Shown piece after piece: positions 7,695-17,022 of a stretch of 42,334 bases of DNA (the first letter of the stretch is position 1; every line of letters begins with the position of its first letter). The position numbers and the translations under genes were made by a program. The notes beneath the pieces are model-generated. The model did no database searches. It worked only from the letters and a program-made list of their open reading frames with translations, and was not told the origin of the DNA. Origin of the DNA: Marinobacter sp. (lineage in GTDB: Bacteria; Pseudomonadota; Gammaproteobacteria; Pseudomonadales; Oleiphilaceae); contig JASBRL010000163.1 in NCBI GenBank assembly GCA_030149475.1, positions 1 to 42,334 of the forward strand, in the 5' to 3' direction.

Positions 7695-9601
7695 TACTGT
7701 GTCCCCTCGCCTGATTTCTGTTCACCGTCGACGCTCGCCAGCGTGCCGGCGTCCTGGTCAGGGAACCCCAGAATCCAGGCATCGAAAAGCTGGCGGGCAA
7801 GAGGCGCGGCTGTACCGCTGCCGCTGCCGCCGTTCTCAACAATCACCGCGACCGCAATTTTTGGATCCTCGACCGGGGCAAAACCGACGAACAGCGCATG
7901 ATCCCGCAGTCGTTCACGTATTTCATCCGCATCATATTCCTCATCCTTGTCAAGGCTGAATACCTGGGCAGTACCGGTTTTTCCTGCCATGGTGTATGAC
8001 GCGTTGCTACCAGCCCTGCGGGCTGTACCGTGGGCACCCTGCATCACATCTTCCATGCCCGAAATTACAAACTCCCATTCACTGGGGTCTTTCAGCTTGA
8101 TGTCCTTGCGGGTTTCTTCTGGCAAGGGGCTGGGCACACCATCGCCGTCCACCACATCCTTGAGCAGACGCGGCTGCTTCCAGTGCCCCCGGTTGGCGAT
8201 CACTGCCGTCGCTGTAGCCAGTTGCAACGGCGTTGCCAGATTGAAGCCCTGACCGATCCCCATGTTGACCGAATCCCCCGGATACCAGGGCGCATTCCGC
8301 ACCGCCCGCTTCCATTCCCGCGAAGGCAGCAACCCGGGCAAGGCACCGCTGACGTCCAGCGACGTATCCGAACCAAAACCGAACCGACCCAGATAATCCG
8401 ACATCACGTCTACTCCCATACGGATCGCAACATCGTAGAAATACACATCACAGGACTGGGTAATGGCGTCCTTCAGATTCACCCAGCCATGGCCCCAGCG
8501 TTTCCAGTCACGGTATCGGCGGCCACCTTCTTTCAACTGGAAGTACCCGGGGTCAAAAATCTTGCGGTCACGGGTCGTTGCGCCACTGTCCAGAGCTGCA
8601 ATACCCAGCATCGGCTTGATGGTCGACCCGGGGGGATACTGCCCGCGCAAAGCCCGGTTGAACAGCGGTTTGTCCGGCGAGTCCTTCAGCGCCCGGTAAT
8701 CGTCGATCCCGATGCCAGTGACAAACTGATTGGCGTCAAAGCCGGGGACACTGGCCAGCGCCAGGATACCCCCGGTTTTGGGCTCGATCGCCACGACCGC
8801 ACCCCGGCGTCCTCGCAACAGGTCAAACGCCAGTTTCTGCAAGCGCATGTCGAGGTACAGACGAATATCGTGACCTGACTCCGGGTTCTGGCTCTCCAGC
8901 ACCCGGAGTGTACGCCCACGGGCGTTGGTCTCAACGTTCTGGTAGCCTACCTTTCCGTGCAGAAAATCCTCGTAGAAACGCTCAATACCGGATTTGCCAA
9001 TATAGTTGGTGCCGGCGTAGTTGACCGGATCGATATGCTGCAGCTCATTGCGATTGATACGCCCCACATAGCCCAGCACGTGAGAGGTCATTTTGCCATA
9101 GGGGTAGTACCGAACCAGTTCGGCGTTAACTTCCACGCCGGGTAACTCATATCGGTGCACCGCCAGACGTGCGATCTCTTTCTCGGTCAGGTCATAACGT
9201 AGTGGAATCGCCTGAAACGGGCGCCGGGGTTCTTCCAGCCGGCGGTGAAACCGGGTCAGGTCTTCATCGGAGACGTTAAGCAGACGAGAGAGATGGTCAA
9301 GGGTCTGATCCAGGTCATCGACCCGCTCGGGCACTACGGTCACGCTGAAAACCGGGCGATTTTCCGCTATCAGGATGCCGTTGCGATCATAGATCAGCCC
9401 ACGCGTGGGCGCCACCGACTGCACCTGCACCCGGTTTTTATCCGAAAGGGTGGAAAAGGTTTCGTGTTCAACAACCTGAAGCTGGTAGAGACGACCGACC
9501 AGCAACCCGACCATAACCAGCAGGAAAAACAGAACCACCAGTGTCCGGCGCTGAAAAAGACGGCGTTCAGCCGCAGTGTCTTTAAACTCTCCCCAAGGCA
9601 T
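7694..9601 (-). CDS. mrdA: Penicillin-binding protein 2 (elongasome transpeptidase)
   Basis: PBP2 is the monofunctional class B transpeptidase that cross-links side-wall peptidoglycan. One membrane helix (about 19-40) is followed by the pedestal domain (PTRGLIYDRNG near 66-75) and the transpeptidase domain with S326-T-I-K329, S383-C-D385 and K541-T-G543, all intact. At 635 residues it matches the family. AGGAAG five bases upstream supports the ATG at 9601. It sits between rlmH and rodA, the usual arrangement in Pseudomonas and relatives, where it defines rod shape and is the target of mecillinam. Confidence 0.97.
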   Translation of the reverse strand: MPWGEFKDTAAERRLFQRRTLVVLFFLLVMVGLLVGRLYQLQVVEHETFSTLSDKNRVQVQSVAPTRGLIYDRNGILIAENRPVFSVTVVPERVDDLDQTLDHLSRLLNVSDEDLTRFHRRLEEPRRPFQAIPLRYDLTEKEIARLAVHRYELPGVEVNAELVRYYPYGKMTSHVLGYVGRINRNELQHIDPVNYAGTNYIGKSGIERFYEDFLHGKVGYQNVETNARGRTLRVLESQNPESGHDIRLYLDMRLQKLAFDLLRGRRGAVVAIEPKTGGILALASVPGFDANQFVTGIGIDDYRALKDSPDKPLFNRALRGQYPPGSTIKPMLGIAALDSGATTRDRKIFDPGYFQLKEGGRRYRDWKRWGHGWVNLKDAITQSCDVYFYDVAIRMGVDVMSDYLGRFGFGSDTSLDVSGALPGLLPSREWKRAVRNAPWYPGDSVNMGIGQGFNLATPLQLATATAVIANRGHWKQPRLLKDVVDGDGVPSPLPEETRKDIKLKDPSEWEFVISGMEDVMQGAHGTARRAGSNASYTMAGKTGTAQVFSLDKDEEYDADEIRERLRDHALFVGFAPVEDPKIAVAVIVENGGSGSGTAAPLARQLFDAWILGFPDQDAGTLASVDGEQKSGEGTQ

Positions 9602-9667
9602 AGGGCTTCCTGTAGGTCAGTGCCGGGCAAGCGCGAATCAGATACCGGCTAGCAATTTGAGTACACC

Positions 9668-10138
9668 CTATGCACGGTGGTAAGGATGATTGCGGGTAAT
9701 CGACCACGCCCGGTAAAGCTGCTCGGCCAGCAGAATTCGAACCAGAGGATGAGGCAGCGTCAACGGTGAAACAGACCAGAGCAGATCTGCCCGGCTGCGA
9801 CAGTCGGCGGCAAGGCCGTCTGGCCCCCCGACCATAAAACTGACGTCGCGGCCATCCAACTGCCAGCCTTCAAGCTGACCAGCGAGTTGCTCGGTAGACC
9901 AGGGCCGCCCACCGACTTCCAGGGCGATCAGTCGATCACTCTTGCCGGTTGCCGCCAGCAATGCGTCCGCCTCTTTCTGCATCAGTCGCGGAATGTCCGG
10001 ATTCTTTCCCCGCTGCGCCATCGCAACTTCGGTGAGTTCGAGCGGCAGTTCGGGCGGCATTCTGCGGGCATATTCCTGAAAGCCACGAGTTACCCACTGG
10101 GGCATTTTCTGCCCGACACAGATCAGCTTCAGCCGCAT
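9668..10138 (-). CDS. rlmH: 23S rRNA (pseudouridine-1915-N3)-methyltransferase
   Basis: RlmH is a small SPOUT methyltransferase that adds the N3 methyl group to pseudouridine 1915 in helix 69 of assembled ribosomes. It is a full-length 156 residues. The knot region is recognisable: [18 protein letters not shown] (SAM-binding loop) and the C-terminal [16 protein letters not shown] followed by NHPYHRA, which carries the catalytic tail. The start is two bases from the rsfS stop, and pairing of rsfS with rlmH just upstream of mrdA-rodA is very widely conserved. Confidence 0.97.
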   Translation of the reverse strand: MRLKLICVGQKMPQWVTRGFQEYARRMPPELPLELTEVAMAQRGKNPDIPRLMQKEADALLAATGKSDRLIALEVGGRPWSTEQLAGQLEGWQLDGRDVSFMVGGPDGLAADCRSRADLLWSVSPLTLPHPLVRILLAEQLYRAWSITRNHPYHRA

Positions 10139-10140
10139 GA

Positions 10141-10491
10141 CTATTCGCTGCCCGCGGCACCCACCGCCGGCGCGTCACGCCAGAGACGCTCCAGATCGTA
10201 GAACTCGCGGGTTGCGGGCATCATCACATGCACCACAATGTCGCCAAGGTCCACCAGAATCCAGTCGCTGGCGTTGGCCCCTTCAATATTTGCCACGCGG
10301 ACTCCGTTTCCCCTGGCATCCGCAACCACTGAGTCTGCCAGAGACCGCACATGGCGGTTAGAAGTTCCCGACGCCAGGACCATGTAATCTGTCACGCTGG
10401 TCCGGTCTCGCACATCAATCACACTCAGGTCCTGCGCTTTCACATCTTCCAGCGCATGTACCACCAATTCTTTCAGTTGCTCTGCCTGCAT
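10141..10491 (-). CDS. rsfS: Ribosomal silencing factor RsfS (RsfA/Iojap)
   Basis: RsfS binds ribosomal protein L14 and blocks joining of the two ribosomal subunits when nutrients are scarce. The protein is 116 residues. Family features include [14 protein letters not shown], the [14 protein letters not shown] segment, and [15 protein letters not shown] before a terminal [11 protein letters not shown] at 10491 was chosen because AGGG lies just upstream; a GTG two codons earlier (10497) would also keep the frame. It follows nadD by about 110 bases and is nearly contiguous with rlmH. Confidence 0.95.
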   Translation of the reverse strand: MQAEQLKELVVHALEDVKAQDLSVIDVRDRTSVTDYMVLASGTSNRHVRSLADSVVADARGNGVRVANIEGANASDWILVDLGDIVVHVMMPATREFYDLERLWRDAPAVGAAGSE

Positions 10492-10600
10492 AATCACCCT
10501 GTCACGCGGCCATTGGCGATGCCGCCGGCCTGCCTGTTTTAGTCAGTCGTCATTGTATCACCAATATCTGGCCGCGGGGCAGGTCAAACTCTGATCACCG

Positions 10601-11245
10601 TCAGGCCTCGCCATTGTGGCCGTAAAGCCCGTGTGCGCATATATCAAGCCACACGGAATCGGGCAGTAAATAGCGGGGGGAACAGCCCCGGGCAATCCGT
10701 TCACGGATTCCGGTGGCGGATATGTCGAGCAATGGCGGCGACAGCGCCAGTATCAGACCGTGAGGTCGATCATGCAGTTGCTGCACTGATCGCGCACGCC
10801 GTGCCGCCAGCAACGCCATTGCCTCACTGGCCGCAGGCAGGTCCACGCCGGGACGCTGAACCACGATGATGTGAGCCAGTTCGGGGATAGCCTGCCAGTC
10901 GCGCCAGCGATCAAACGCCGCAAACGCATCGGTCCCGACCACCATCGCGATGGGCATCCGGGGGCCAAGTTCCTCCCGCAATTGCCGAAGGGTATCAGCG
11001 GTGAACGAGGCGCCATCCCGGGACAACTCCCGGTCGTCCACCTCGAGCCCGGGTTCAGCAGCGACGGCCTGCAACAACAACCGCAGCCGGTCGGCGCTAC
11101 TGGCACCGGGTTGAGCCCGATGCGGCGGGATGTGACAGGGCACCAGCGTCACCCGGTCAACCCCCAACTGCTCCTTGAGTTCGACCGCCAACCGCAGATG
11201 CCCATGATGTACCGGATCGAACGTGCCACCCAGAATGACATGCAT
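10601..11245 (-). CDS. nadD: Nicotinate-nucleotide adenylyltransferase
   Basis: NadD joins ATP and nicotinate mononucleotide to give deamido-NAD in NAD biosynthesis. The nucleotidyltransferase motif GGTFDPVHHGHLR begins at residue 6 and contains the catalytic HxGH-type histidines. The second signature, ISATGIRERIARG, lies near the C-terminus and corresponds to the family ISSTxIR motif. Length is 214 residues, as expected. ATG at 11245 was preferred over an in-frame TTG two codons upstream because family members begin directly with this beta-strand. The gene starts six bases after proA, a conserved pairing in Pseudomonas-like genomes. Confidence 0.97.
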   Translation of the reverse strand: MHVILGGTFDPVHHGHLRLAVELKEQLGVDRVTLVPCHIPPHRAQPGASSADRLRLLLQAVAAEPGLEVDDRELSRDGASFTADTLRQLREELGPRMPIAMVVGTDAFAAFDRWRDWQAIPELAHIIVVQRPGVDLPAASEAMALLAARRARSVQQLHDRPHGLILALSPPLLDISATGIRERIARGCSPRYLLPDSVWLDICAHGLYGHNGEA

Positions 11246-11251
11246 GATCAA

Positions 11252-12508
11252 TCAGCCCCGGACCTGGCCGTCTCCAAACACCACGTACTTCTGCGATGTA
11301 AGCCCTTCAAGCCCCACCGGTCCGCGGGCATGAATCTTGTCCGTGGAAATCCCGATTTCAGCGCCCAGTCCATATTCGAAGCCGTCCGCAAAGCGTGTCG
11401 AGGCATTGACCATGACGGAACTTGAGTCAACTTCGGTTATGAACCGCCGGGCATGCGTAATACTCTCGGTGACAATGCAATCCGTATGTCGGGAGCTGTA
11501 ACGGTTGATATGCTCAATGGCTTCATCAAGGCCGTCGACCACCCGTATCGCGAGGATGGGCGCCAGATACTCGGCGTGCCAGTCAGCCTCTGTTGCCGGC
11601 AGGGCATCCGGGACAATCCGCCGCGTGGCCTCACAGCCTCGCAACTCGACACCCTGCTCCTGGAACGCCAGCGCCAGTGCCGGCAACTGCCCGGCAGCAA
11701 TGGCACTGTCCACCAGCAAGGTTTCCATGGTGTTGCAGGTACCATAGCGCTGGGTTTTGGCGTTCAGGGCCACCCGAAAGCCCTTGCCAGCATCGGCCAG
11801 GGCATCCAGATAGACGTGGCAGACGCAGTCCAGGTGCTTGATGACCGGTACTTTCGCATCGCGGCTGATGCGTTCAATCAGGCCCTTGCCACCCCGTGGC
11901 ACGACGACATCCACATACTCCGGCATGGTGATCAACTCCCCGACGGCCGCCCGGTCCGTCGTGCGGATAATCTGGACCGCCGTCGCCGGCAGCCCGGCTT
12001 CCGCCAGTCCCCGCTCAAGGCACATGGCAATCGCCTGATTGGAGTGGATCGCTTCTGATCCGCCACGGAGAATGGCCGCATTGCCGGATTTAAGGCACAG
12101 GCTGGCCGCATCAACGGTCACATTGGGACGGGACTCATAGATAATACCGACAACGCCGAGCGGGACGCGCATTTTGCCCACCTGAATGCCGGACGGCCGA
12201 TAGGACAGGCCGGTAATCTCGCCAATCGGGTCGGCCAGCCCAGCAACCTGACGGAGCCCCTCGATCATCTTGTCGATACCCACCGGGGTCAGCTCCAGGC
12301 GATCCAGCATCGCCGGATCAAGGCCGTTTTCGCGCCCCTTTTCCAGATCTTTGCTGTTGGCCAGCGCCAGCTCATCGCGGGCTTCATCCAGCGCGCGGGC
12401 TGTCGCGAGTAACGCGTCGTTGCGCATGGCAGTCGACGACCGGGCCATTACGGCCGCCGCCTGGCGCGCCTGCAGACCTACGTCCACCATATAGTCTTTT
12501 ATGTCCAT
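11252..12508 (-). CDS. proA: Gamma-glutamyl phosphate reductase
   Basis: ProA reduces gamma-glutamyl phosphate with NADPH to glutamate semialdehyde, the second step of proline biosynthesis. The 418-residue protein has the ALDH-like fold of the family. The catalytic cysteine lies in [12 protein letters not shown], and the phosphate-binding region shows [25 protein letters not shown] and the C-terminal [15 protein letters not shown] also match. ATG at 12508 opens the conserved N-terminus; about 48 further codons upstream are open but look noncoding. It probably leads the minus-strand operon that continues with nadD. Confidence 0.97.
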   Translation of the reverse strand: MDIKDYMVDVGLQARQAAAVMARSSTAMRNDALLATARALDEARDELALANSKDLEKGRENGLDPAMLDRLELTPVGIDKMIEGLRQVAGLADPIGEITGLSYRPSGIQVGKMRVPLGVVGIIYESRPNVTVDAASLCLKSGNAAILRGGSEAIHSNQAIAMCLERGLAEAGLPATAVQIIRTTDRAAVGELITMPEYVDVVVPRGGKGLIERISRDAKVPVIKHLDCVCHVYLDALADAGKGFRVALNAKTQRYGTCNTMETLLVDSAIAAGQLPALALAFQEQGVELRGCEATRRIVPDALPATEADWHAEYLAPILAIRVVDGLDEAIEHINRYSSRHTDCIVTESITHARRFITEVDSSSVMVNASTRFADGFEYGLGAEIGISTDKIHARGPVGLEGLTSQKYVVFGDGQVRG

Positions 12509-12945
12509 CGGAAAACCTTTATCAGATAGAGAACGCCCCTGGCTGGAATGAGCCCGTCCGGCGCATTGCACGCACTGGGTCGGCTCACCTACCATACAGG
12601 GGAACCGGACTCTCTGGCACGGGCCAGATGGCGCCGTCAGGACAGCCCGCACACGCGGCCCGGGCTGCCCGTATTGTCTCAGTTAACAGACTGCCTACTG
12701 TACCCGTTAGGCAGCGGCTACGCACGCCTGGAGCGACTCCGGACTTGCCTGGGGCGTAGCGGTCCGACGGGACGCACAGTCCGCGATCGGCCCGGCCGGC
12801 ACCGTCCGCTGACCGGCGACGAATATCCGCCATGACAGGATCCACGTTAGACTTATAACAGGGTTGCTTTATTATAGCGTAGCGGGAGCTGCCGCCGAGC
12901 CCGTTTCCGGCGTAAACCCAATGGATAATGAAAAGGACCGACGGC
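12509..12945 (+). other. Divergent intergenic region upstream of proA and the GGDEF-like pair
   Basis: No convincing gene lies in these 437 bases. Short frames on both strands lack ribosome sites and recognisable sequence. An inverted repeat, CTGCCTA (12691-12697) against TAGGCAG (12708-12714), has no T-run and could be a regulator site or a small hairpin. The last 80 bases are richer in A and T and probably hold the promoter for the downstream pair, but no clear -35/-10 pair stands out. Confidence 0.5.
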
Positions 12946-13959
12946 ATGGCCCAGATGGCCGAAAAATTCCTCTTGAGCCGCTTCTCCCGCGCCAGCAGCG
13001 CGCTGCTGCTCGCCCTTGCCGTCTATACGCTGATTGCCATTGGCGTGCTGGCGGCAGTGCCGCCGATGCTGGGCGCCGCGTTGATCTGGACAACGCCGGC
13101 CGCTCACCCCCGCCATACCCGGCAACCCTGGCCGATCATCAACCAGAGCCTCACCCTGGCCCTGACGATCGTTCTCTGCACAGCCCTCTGGCTGGGTCCC
13201 GCCAGCCTGAGTTACTGGCTGTTCGCCATACCGCTGGTGTTGTTCGCCCTGTTTCCGCTGCCCGTGGCCGGTCTGCTGACCATTCTCTGCCTGGCAACCG
13301 TTCTGCTTTCGGCGCTGACGATTGAAGGCGCAGCGGACCGGCACCAACTGGTCAGTTCACTGTTTCTGGCCACCGCCATTTCCTGCCTCCTGGTATTCCT
13401 GCGCGAATACAAGGCCCGCCAACTGGCGCCGTTGCGGCGCACAGATGAGCTGACCCAGGCGGCCAGCCGGGACTATCTGTCGGCGGACCTGCACAAAGAA
13501 ATCCAGCGCAGCGAACGGGAGGGTACCGACATGGCCATCATCATGATTGGCCTGGACACTCATCTGAGCGATGTCGACCCGGATGCCGATATCCGCGCCA
13601 TTCTGCCCCGTATCGGTCGTTTTCTGCATTCACAACTAAGGGATTTTGACAGCTACTACCGGGTCGCGGATCTGCAGTTTCTGATCATTCTCCCCGGTAA
13701 CGGGTCTGCCGAAGCTACCCGGAAAGCGGAGCAGATCCGCAGTGGTCTGCGCTCACTGCTGGCGTCCCATGAGCTAGAACTGACCGTGAGCGCAGGGGTT
13801 GCCGGCCTCAATATCGGTGATGACGCCGACAGCCTTCAGCACTCGGCCGCCAACGCCCTGCGCCGCGCCCAACAGCAGGGGGGTAACCGGGTGCAGTCCT
13901 ACAGCAGTTGGTCAGCCCTTCGTGCTCAGGCCGCCAAAGGAAACCCTGCCAATGACTGA
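12946..13959 (+). CDS. Membrane protein with degenerate GGDEF domain (first of a tandem pair)
   Basis: This 337-residue protein has about five N-terminal membrane helices (roughly 17-152) and a C-terminal domain that aligns with GGDEF diguanylate cyclases: DELTQAASRDYL near 167, MAIIMIGLD near 196, and the later VSAGVA and ALRRAQQQGGNRV. At the signature position it reads A-D-L-Q-F (about 241-245) instead of GGDEF, and no RxxD inhibitory site is visible. It is therefore unlikely to make c-di-GMP. AGGA nine bases upstream supports ATG 12946; ATG 12928 is an alternative without a good ribosome site. Its stop overlaps the next start by eight bases. Confidence 0.8.
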   Translation: MAQMAEKFLLSRFSRASSALLLALAVYTLIAIGVLAAVPPMLGAALIWTTPAAHPRHTRQPWPIINQSLTLALTIVLCTALWLGPASLSYWLFAIPLVLFALFPLPVAGLLTILCLATVLLSALTIEGAADRHQLVSSLFLATAISCLLVFLREYKARQLAPLRRTDELTQAASRDYLSADLHKEIQRSEREGTDMAIIMIGLDTHLSDVDPDADIRAILPRIGRFLHSQLRDFDSYYRVADLQFLIILPGNGSAEATRKAEQIRSGLRSLLASHELELTVSAGVAGLNIGDDADSLQHSAANALRRAQQQGGNRVQSYSSWSALRAQAAKGNPAND

Positions 13960-14947
13960 AACGCGTCTGCGCACTTTTACGCATCTTGCCGGCTATTGCC
14001 TGGCCACTCTGTTTATCATCAGTCTGGCGGCACAGAACCTGCGCTACGGTTTTTACGATCTTTTCTACCTGGCCATCACCCTGGCTGTCCTGACACTTCT
14101 GGGGGCCGCCTATACGCTGGTTTCACGCCGACAACAGCTACGGGCGCCGGGCCACCGACTGATGCTGATTATTCTCAACGCCGCCGTCATCGCAGCGCTG
14201 TTTTCTCTGGATCGAACCGACATCGCCAACTGGGTCATGCCGTTGCTGCTGCTGAATATGCTGATCCTTCCGCTGCGCCAGGGGCTCATCCTGTCCGGGG
14301 GCATCATCCTGGCGCTGACCGGCTACCTTCTCGCCCACCAGCCGTTGGCAGATGCCCTGCTCACGGTCGCGGCCGCGCTCATCATCCTGGGCGCCGCAGC
14401 GCTGTATATATGGCACTACCAGCATATGGCACAGTCGGCCGAGGACCTGTCAATCACTGACCCGGTGACCGGTGCGCACAACGCCCGGTTTCTGGATGAA
14501 AGCCTGCAGAAGGAGATCAGTCGCGCCAATGTAACAGGCCATTCGCTGTCGGTAATCATGCTCGGAATTGACTACCTGGACGAAGTGGAGAGCCTGCACG
14601 GAACGTCCGCAATTCAGGACCTGTTCCGCGAAATGACCCGGCATCTGTTTGACGTGATACGTGCCGGAGACACCCTTTACGCCATGGACAACGGCGAATT
14701 TTTCCTGATCCTGCCGTTCACCCCGGAAGAAGGCGTCCGCGTGATTGCCGAGCGGGTACGGCGAACCATCGCCGAAAACCACTGGCCAGTTGCCAAAAAA
14801 CTGACGGTCAGCCTCGGGTGCACGACCCGCAACTCTGAAGACCATCGTAGCAGCGTAGTCCGGGACCGCGCACGCAAGGCGCTTCAGGAAGCACGCAACC
14901 GAGGCCATGACCGCATCTGGTTCAGCCAGCAAGACGATCAGTGCTGA
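13952..14947 (+). CDS. Membrane protein with degenerate GGDEF domain (second of a tandem pair)
   Basis: A 331-residue paralogue of the preceding protein, with five or six N-terminal membrane helices (about 10-155) followed by a GGDEF-like domain: SITDPVTGAHNARFL (from 167), SVIMLGIDYLDEV (200s), and VSLGCTT with ARKALQEARNRGHD near the end. The signature is D-N-G-E-F (246-250), so the second Gly and the metal-binding acidic residue are displaced. Cyclase activity is doubtful, though the match is closer than in its partner. The genes overlap by eight bases, so the two proteins are probably made together and may form a heteromeric sensor. No sensory domain other than the membrane helices is visible. 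Confidence 0.8.
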   Translation: MTETRLRTFTHLAGYCLATLFIISLAAQNLRYGFYDLFYLAITLAVLTLLGAAYTLVSRRQQLRAPGHRLMLIILNAAVIAALFSLDRTDIANWVMPLLLLNMLILPLRQGLILSGGIILALTGYLLAHQPLADALLTVAAALIILGAAALYIWHYQHMAQSAEDLSITDPVTGAHNARFLDESLQKEISRANVTGHSLSVIMLGIDYLDEVESLHGTSAIQDLFREMTRHLFDVIRAGDTLYAMDNGEFFLILPFTPEEGVRVIAERVRRTIAENHWPVAKKLTVSLGCTTRNSEDHRSSVVRDRARKALQEARNRGHDRIWFSQQDDQC

Positions 14948-14950
14948 TTC

Positions 14951-16405
14951 ATGTTTACCGACTGGATACAGACTTTCTCGGGCTGGCTCAGTGATCACCC
15001 CGGCTGGCTTGCGATTGCCCTGGTGGCCGCCGCATTCATTGAATCACTGGCGATTGCCGGCCTGATTGTGCCGGGTGTGGCGCTTCTTTTCGCCATCGCC
15101 GTGTTGGCCGGGGAGACAGGCATGCCGGTCTGGCAGGCACTGGGCTGGACGACCATCGGTGCCGTCGCCGGCGACAACATCAGCTTCTGGATCGGCCGTG
15201 CCTGCACCGGCCAGCTGCATCGGGTCTGGCCCTTCAGTCGCTTCCCGGCCGTGCTTGATCGAGGTGAACAGTTTTTCCATAAACACGGTGGCATAAGCGT
15301 CGTCATTGGTCGTTTTGTCGGCCCCATACGACCGGTGATCCCGGTAGTGGCGGGTGCCTTCGGCATGTCAGGCAACCGCTTTCTGGTATTCAACCTGGCG
15401 TCCGCCGTGGCATGGGCCCCGGTTTACGTGCTGCCTGGCTTCCTGGTCGGCAGTGCCATCGCCCATCAGATTCAGTTGCCAGCGCATCTCTATCTGATCC
15501 TGGCTGTCGGTAGCGCGATTCTGGCGGCCCTGTATCTGCTGTTCTTTCGACTGCAGTGGCAGCTCGACACTCGAAGCCGGGCCTATAGCCGGGTCGGGGA
15601 ATGGATGACCCGGTACAATACGACCCACCGGTTCTGGCGCCTGCTATCCAGCCAACGTCCGGACCATGGCGGCGAATTTCCGCTGGCCTCTCTTGCATTG
15701 GCTGTCGGCTCCGCCGTGCTGTTCGTCATCTGGAGTACGGTCACGGTATCCACCGACCTGTTGCAACCACTGAATCAGCAGACGCTGATGTTTTTCAGCA
15801 CCCTGAGACAGCCGCTGTTCGACCCTCTGGCCATAGGCATTACGCTGCTGGGAAACACCGCCGTGCTGGTGTTTTCGACCAGTATAGTAACGCTTCTACT
15901 GGCGTTCCGGGGCTACTATGCCGCTGCTGTGCATGTGCTTGGCGCCTGCATAATGACGCTTGCCCTGGTGTGGGGCCTGAAGTACGGACTGGACATTATG
16001 AGGCCCCAGGTTAATCTTCACCCACCGCTGTCGGGCGCATTTCCCAGCGGTCATGCCGCCGGTATAACCGTGCTGGCCGGGCTGAGTGCCAGCTTTGTCG
16101 CCCGGGAAGTGCGCAGCCGGATGCGCTGGCAGGTTTACAGTCTGTTCAGCATACCGATCCTGCTGGTTTCGATGAGTCGACTGTACCTCGGGGTCCATTG
16201 GCTGACCGATGTAATCGGAGGCATTCTGCTGGGACTGGCGATCTGCGGCACGATACGCGCCAGTTTCAGTCGCTTCGATCAGACGCACCTGTCCGTGGAT
16301 CTGTTCAGCAAGCTGGCCGGCCTCTTCTGGCTGGCTTCAGTGGCGGGCTACCTGATCCTGACCGGCCCCGATGCCCTGGCGGCATACACGCCCAGGCCAC
16401 TGTGA
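14951..16405 (+). CDS. DedA-PAP2 fusion: VTT-domain membrane protein with lipid phosphatase domain
   Basis: A 484-residue integral membrane protein made of two known families. Residues 1 to about 205 form a DedA (VTT) domain: FIESLAIAGLIVPG, GDNISFWIGR and GRFVGPIRPVIPVVAG (about 120-135), the last being the DedA arginine motif. Residues about 245-450 form a PAP2 phosphatase domain with all three catalytic motifs: K344-x6-R351-P, P365-S-G-H368 and S409-R-x5-H416-x3-D420. DedA proteins help move undecaprenyl phosphate or phospholipids across the membrane, while PAP2 enzymes remove phosphate from lipid pyrophosphates. The fusion could therefore recycle undecaprenyl pyrophosphate; that role is inferred. 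The gene starts three bases after the GGDEF-like pair. Confidence 0.9.
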   Translation: MFTDWIQTFSGWLSDHPGWLAIALVAAAFIESLAIAGLIVPGVALLFAIAVLAGETGMPVWQALGWTTIGAVAGDNISFWIGRACTGQLHRVWPFSRFPAVLDRGEQFFHKHGGISVVIGRFVGPIRPVIPVVAGAFGMSGNRFLVFNLASAVAWAPVYVLPGFLVGSAIAHQIQLPAHLYLILAVGSAILAALYLLFFRLQWQLDTRSRAYSRVGEWMTRYNTTHRFWRLLSSQRPDHGGEFPLASLALAVGSAVLFVIWSTVTVSTDLLQPLNQQTLMFFSTLRQPLFDPLAIGITLLGNTAVLVFSTSIVTLLLAFRGYYAAAVHVLGACIMTLALVWGLKYGLDIMRPQVNLHPPLSGAFPSGHAAGITVLAGLSASFVAREVRSRMRWQVYSLFSIPILLVSMSRLYLGVHWLTDVIGGILLGLAICGTIRASFSRFDQTHLSVDLFSKLAGLFWLASVAGYLILTGPDALAAYTPRPL

Positions 16406-16415
16406 GCGCCGGACT

Positions 16416-16988
16416 TTATTCCAGCGCCTCAAGCAGGGCGTGCAAGCGACCAAGCCGCTCCAGCGGGTCCTGCAGTTCCAGTAAACGCTGTTTTTCCTGC
16501 TTGTCGATGGGCAACAGTTCCGTCAGACGCCAGCCCACATCACGCGCGTCCGCAAAATCCACCGACATATCCAGATCGTTGACGACGGGGTGCTTGAGCA
16601 GTGCCTTGAGAACCACCGGCAATTCCGAAAATTGTGACGGAACCGGCCCATCGTCCTCGTCCAGCAGCAGATCAATATCGCCAACGTTAAGGCCATCCGG
16701 TGCTTTCCAGCATTTGACCACCGCCACCTTGGCCTGCCCCTCGACGGTGATGCCCAACATGCCATTGTCCAGTTGCTGGAAATCGATAATGCGGACGTAG
16801 GTTCCGATATCATAGAACGCGGCCATGGAGTCGGTTTCAAGCCCCTCCCTGAGCAGCACGACCACAAACCCGCGATCCTCTTTCAGGCAACGGGTCAGCA
16901 TGTCGATGTAGCGCGCCTCGAACAGTTGCAGTGGAATACGACCTTTCGGCAGCACAATCGAGTTAAGGGGAAACAGGGGTACATGCAT
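16416..16988 (-). CDS. LON N-terminal substrate-binding domain protein (not a protease)
   Basis: The 190-residue protein is only the LON substrate-binding (PUA-like) domain, without the AAA or protease parts of Lon. The start MHVPLFPLNSIVLPKG and LFEARYIDML are diagnostic, and an alpha-helical C-terminal half follows. Such stand-alone proteins are common in proteobacteria and have no settled function. The start is uncertain: ATG 16988 fits the family's usual N-terminus, but GGAG is better spaced from a TTG at 17006, which would add six residues. It is convergent with the DedA-PAP2 gene and probably co-transcribed with the HDOD gene upstream. Confidence 0.85.
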   Translation of the reverse strand: MHVPLFPLNSIVLPKGRIPLQLFEARYIDMLTRCLKEDRGFVVVLLREGLETDSMAAFYDIGTYVRIIDFQQLDNGMLGITVEGQAKVAVVKCWKAPDGLNVGDIDLLLDEDDGPVPSQFSELPVVLKALLKHPVVNDLDMSVDFADARDVGWRLTELLPIDKQEKQRLLELQDPLERLGRLHALLEALE

Positions 16989-17022
16989 AGTTGAATCGGT
17001 CACCAACAGCTGGACTCCGAGG

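Noticed and set aside
8030..8878. 282-codon plus-strand frame within mrdA
   Set aside because: Antisense to the PBP2 transpeptidase domain with no family resemblance.
12691..12714. Inverted repeat CTGCCTA/TAGGCAG as a terminator
   Set aside because: No T-run on either strand, and it lies in a divergent region where no terminator is expected. It is kept only as a note in the intergenic entry.
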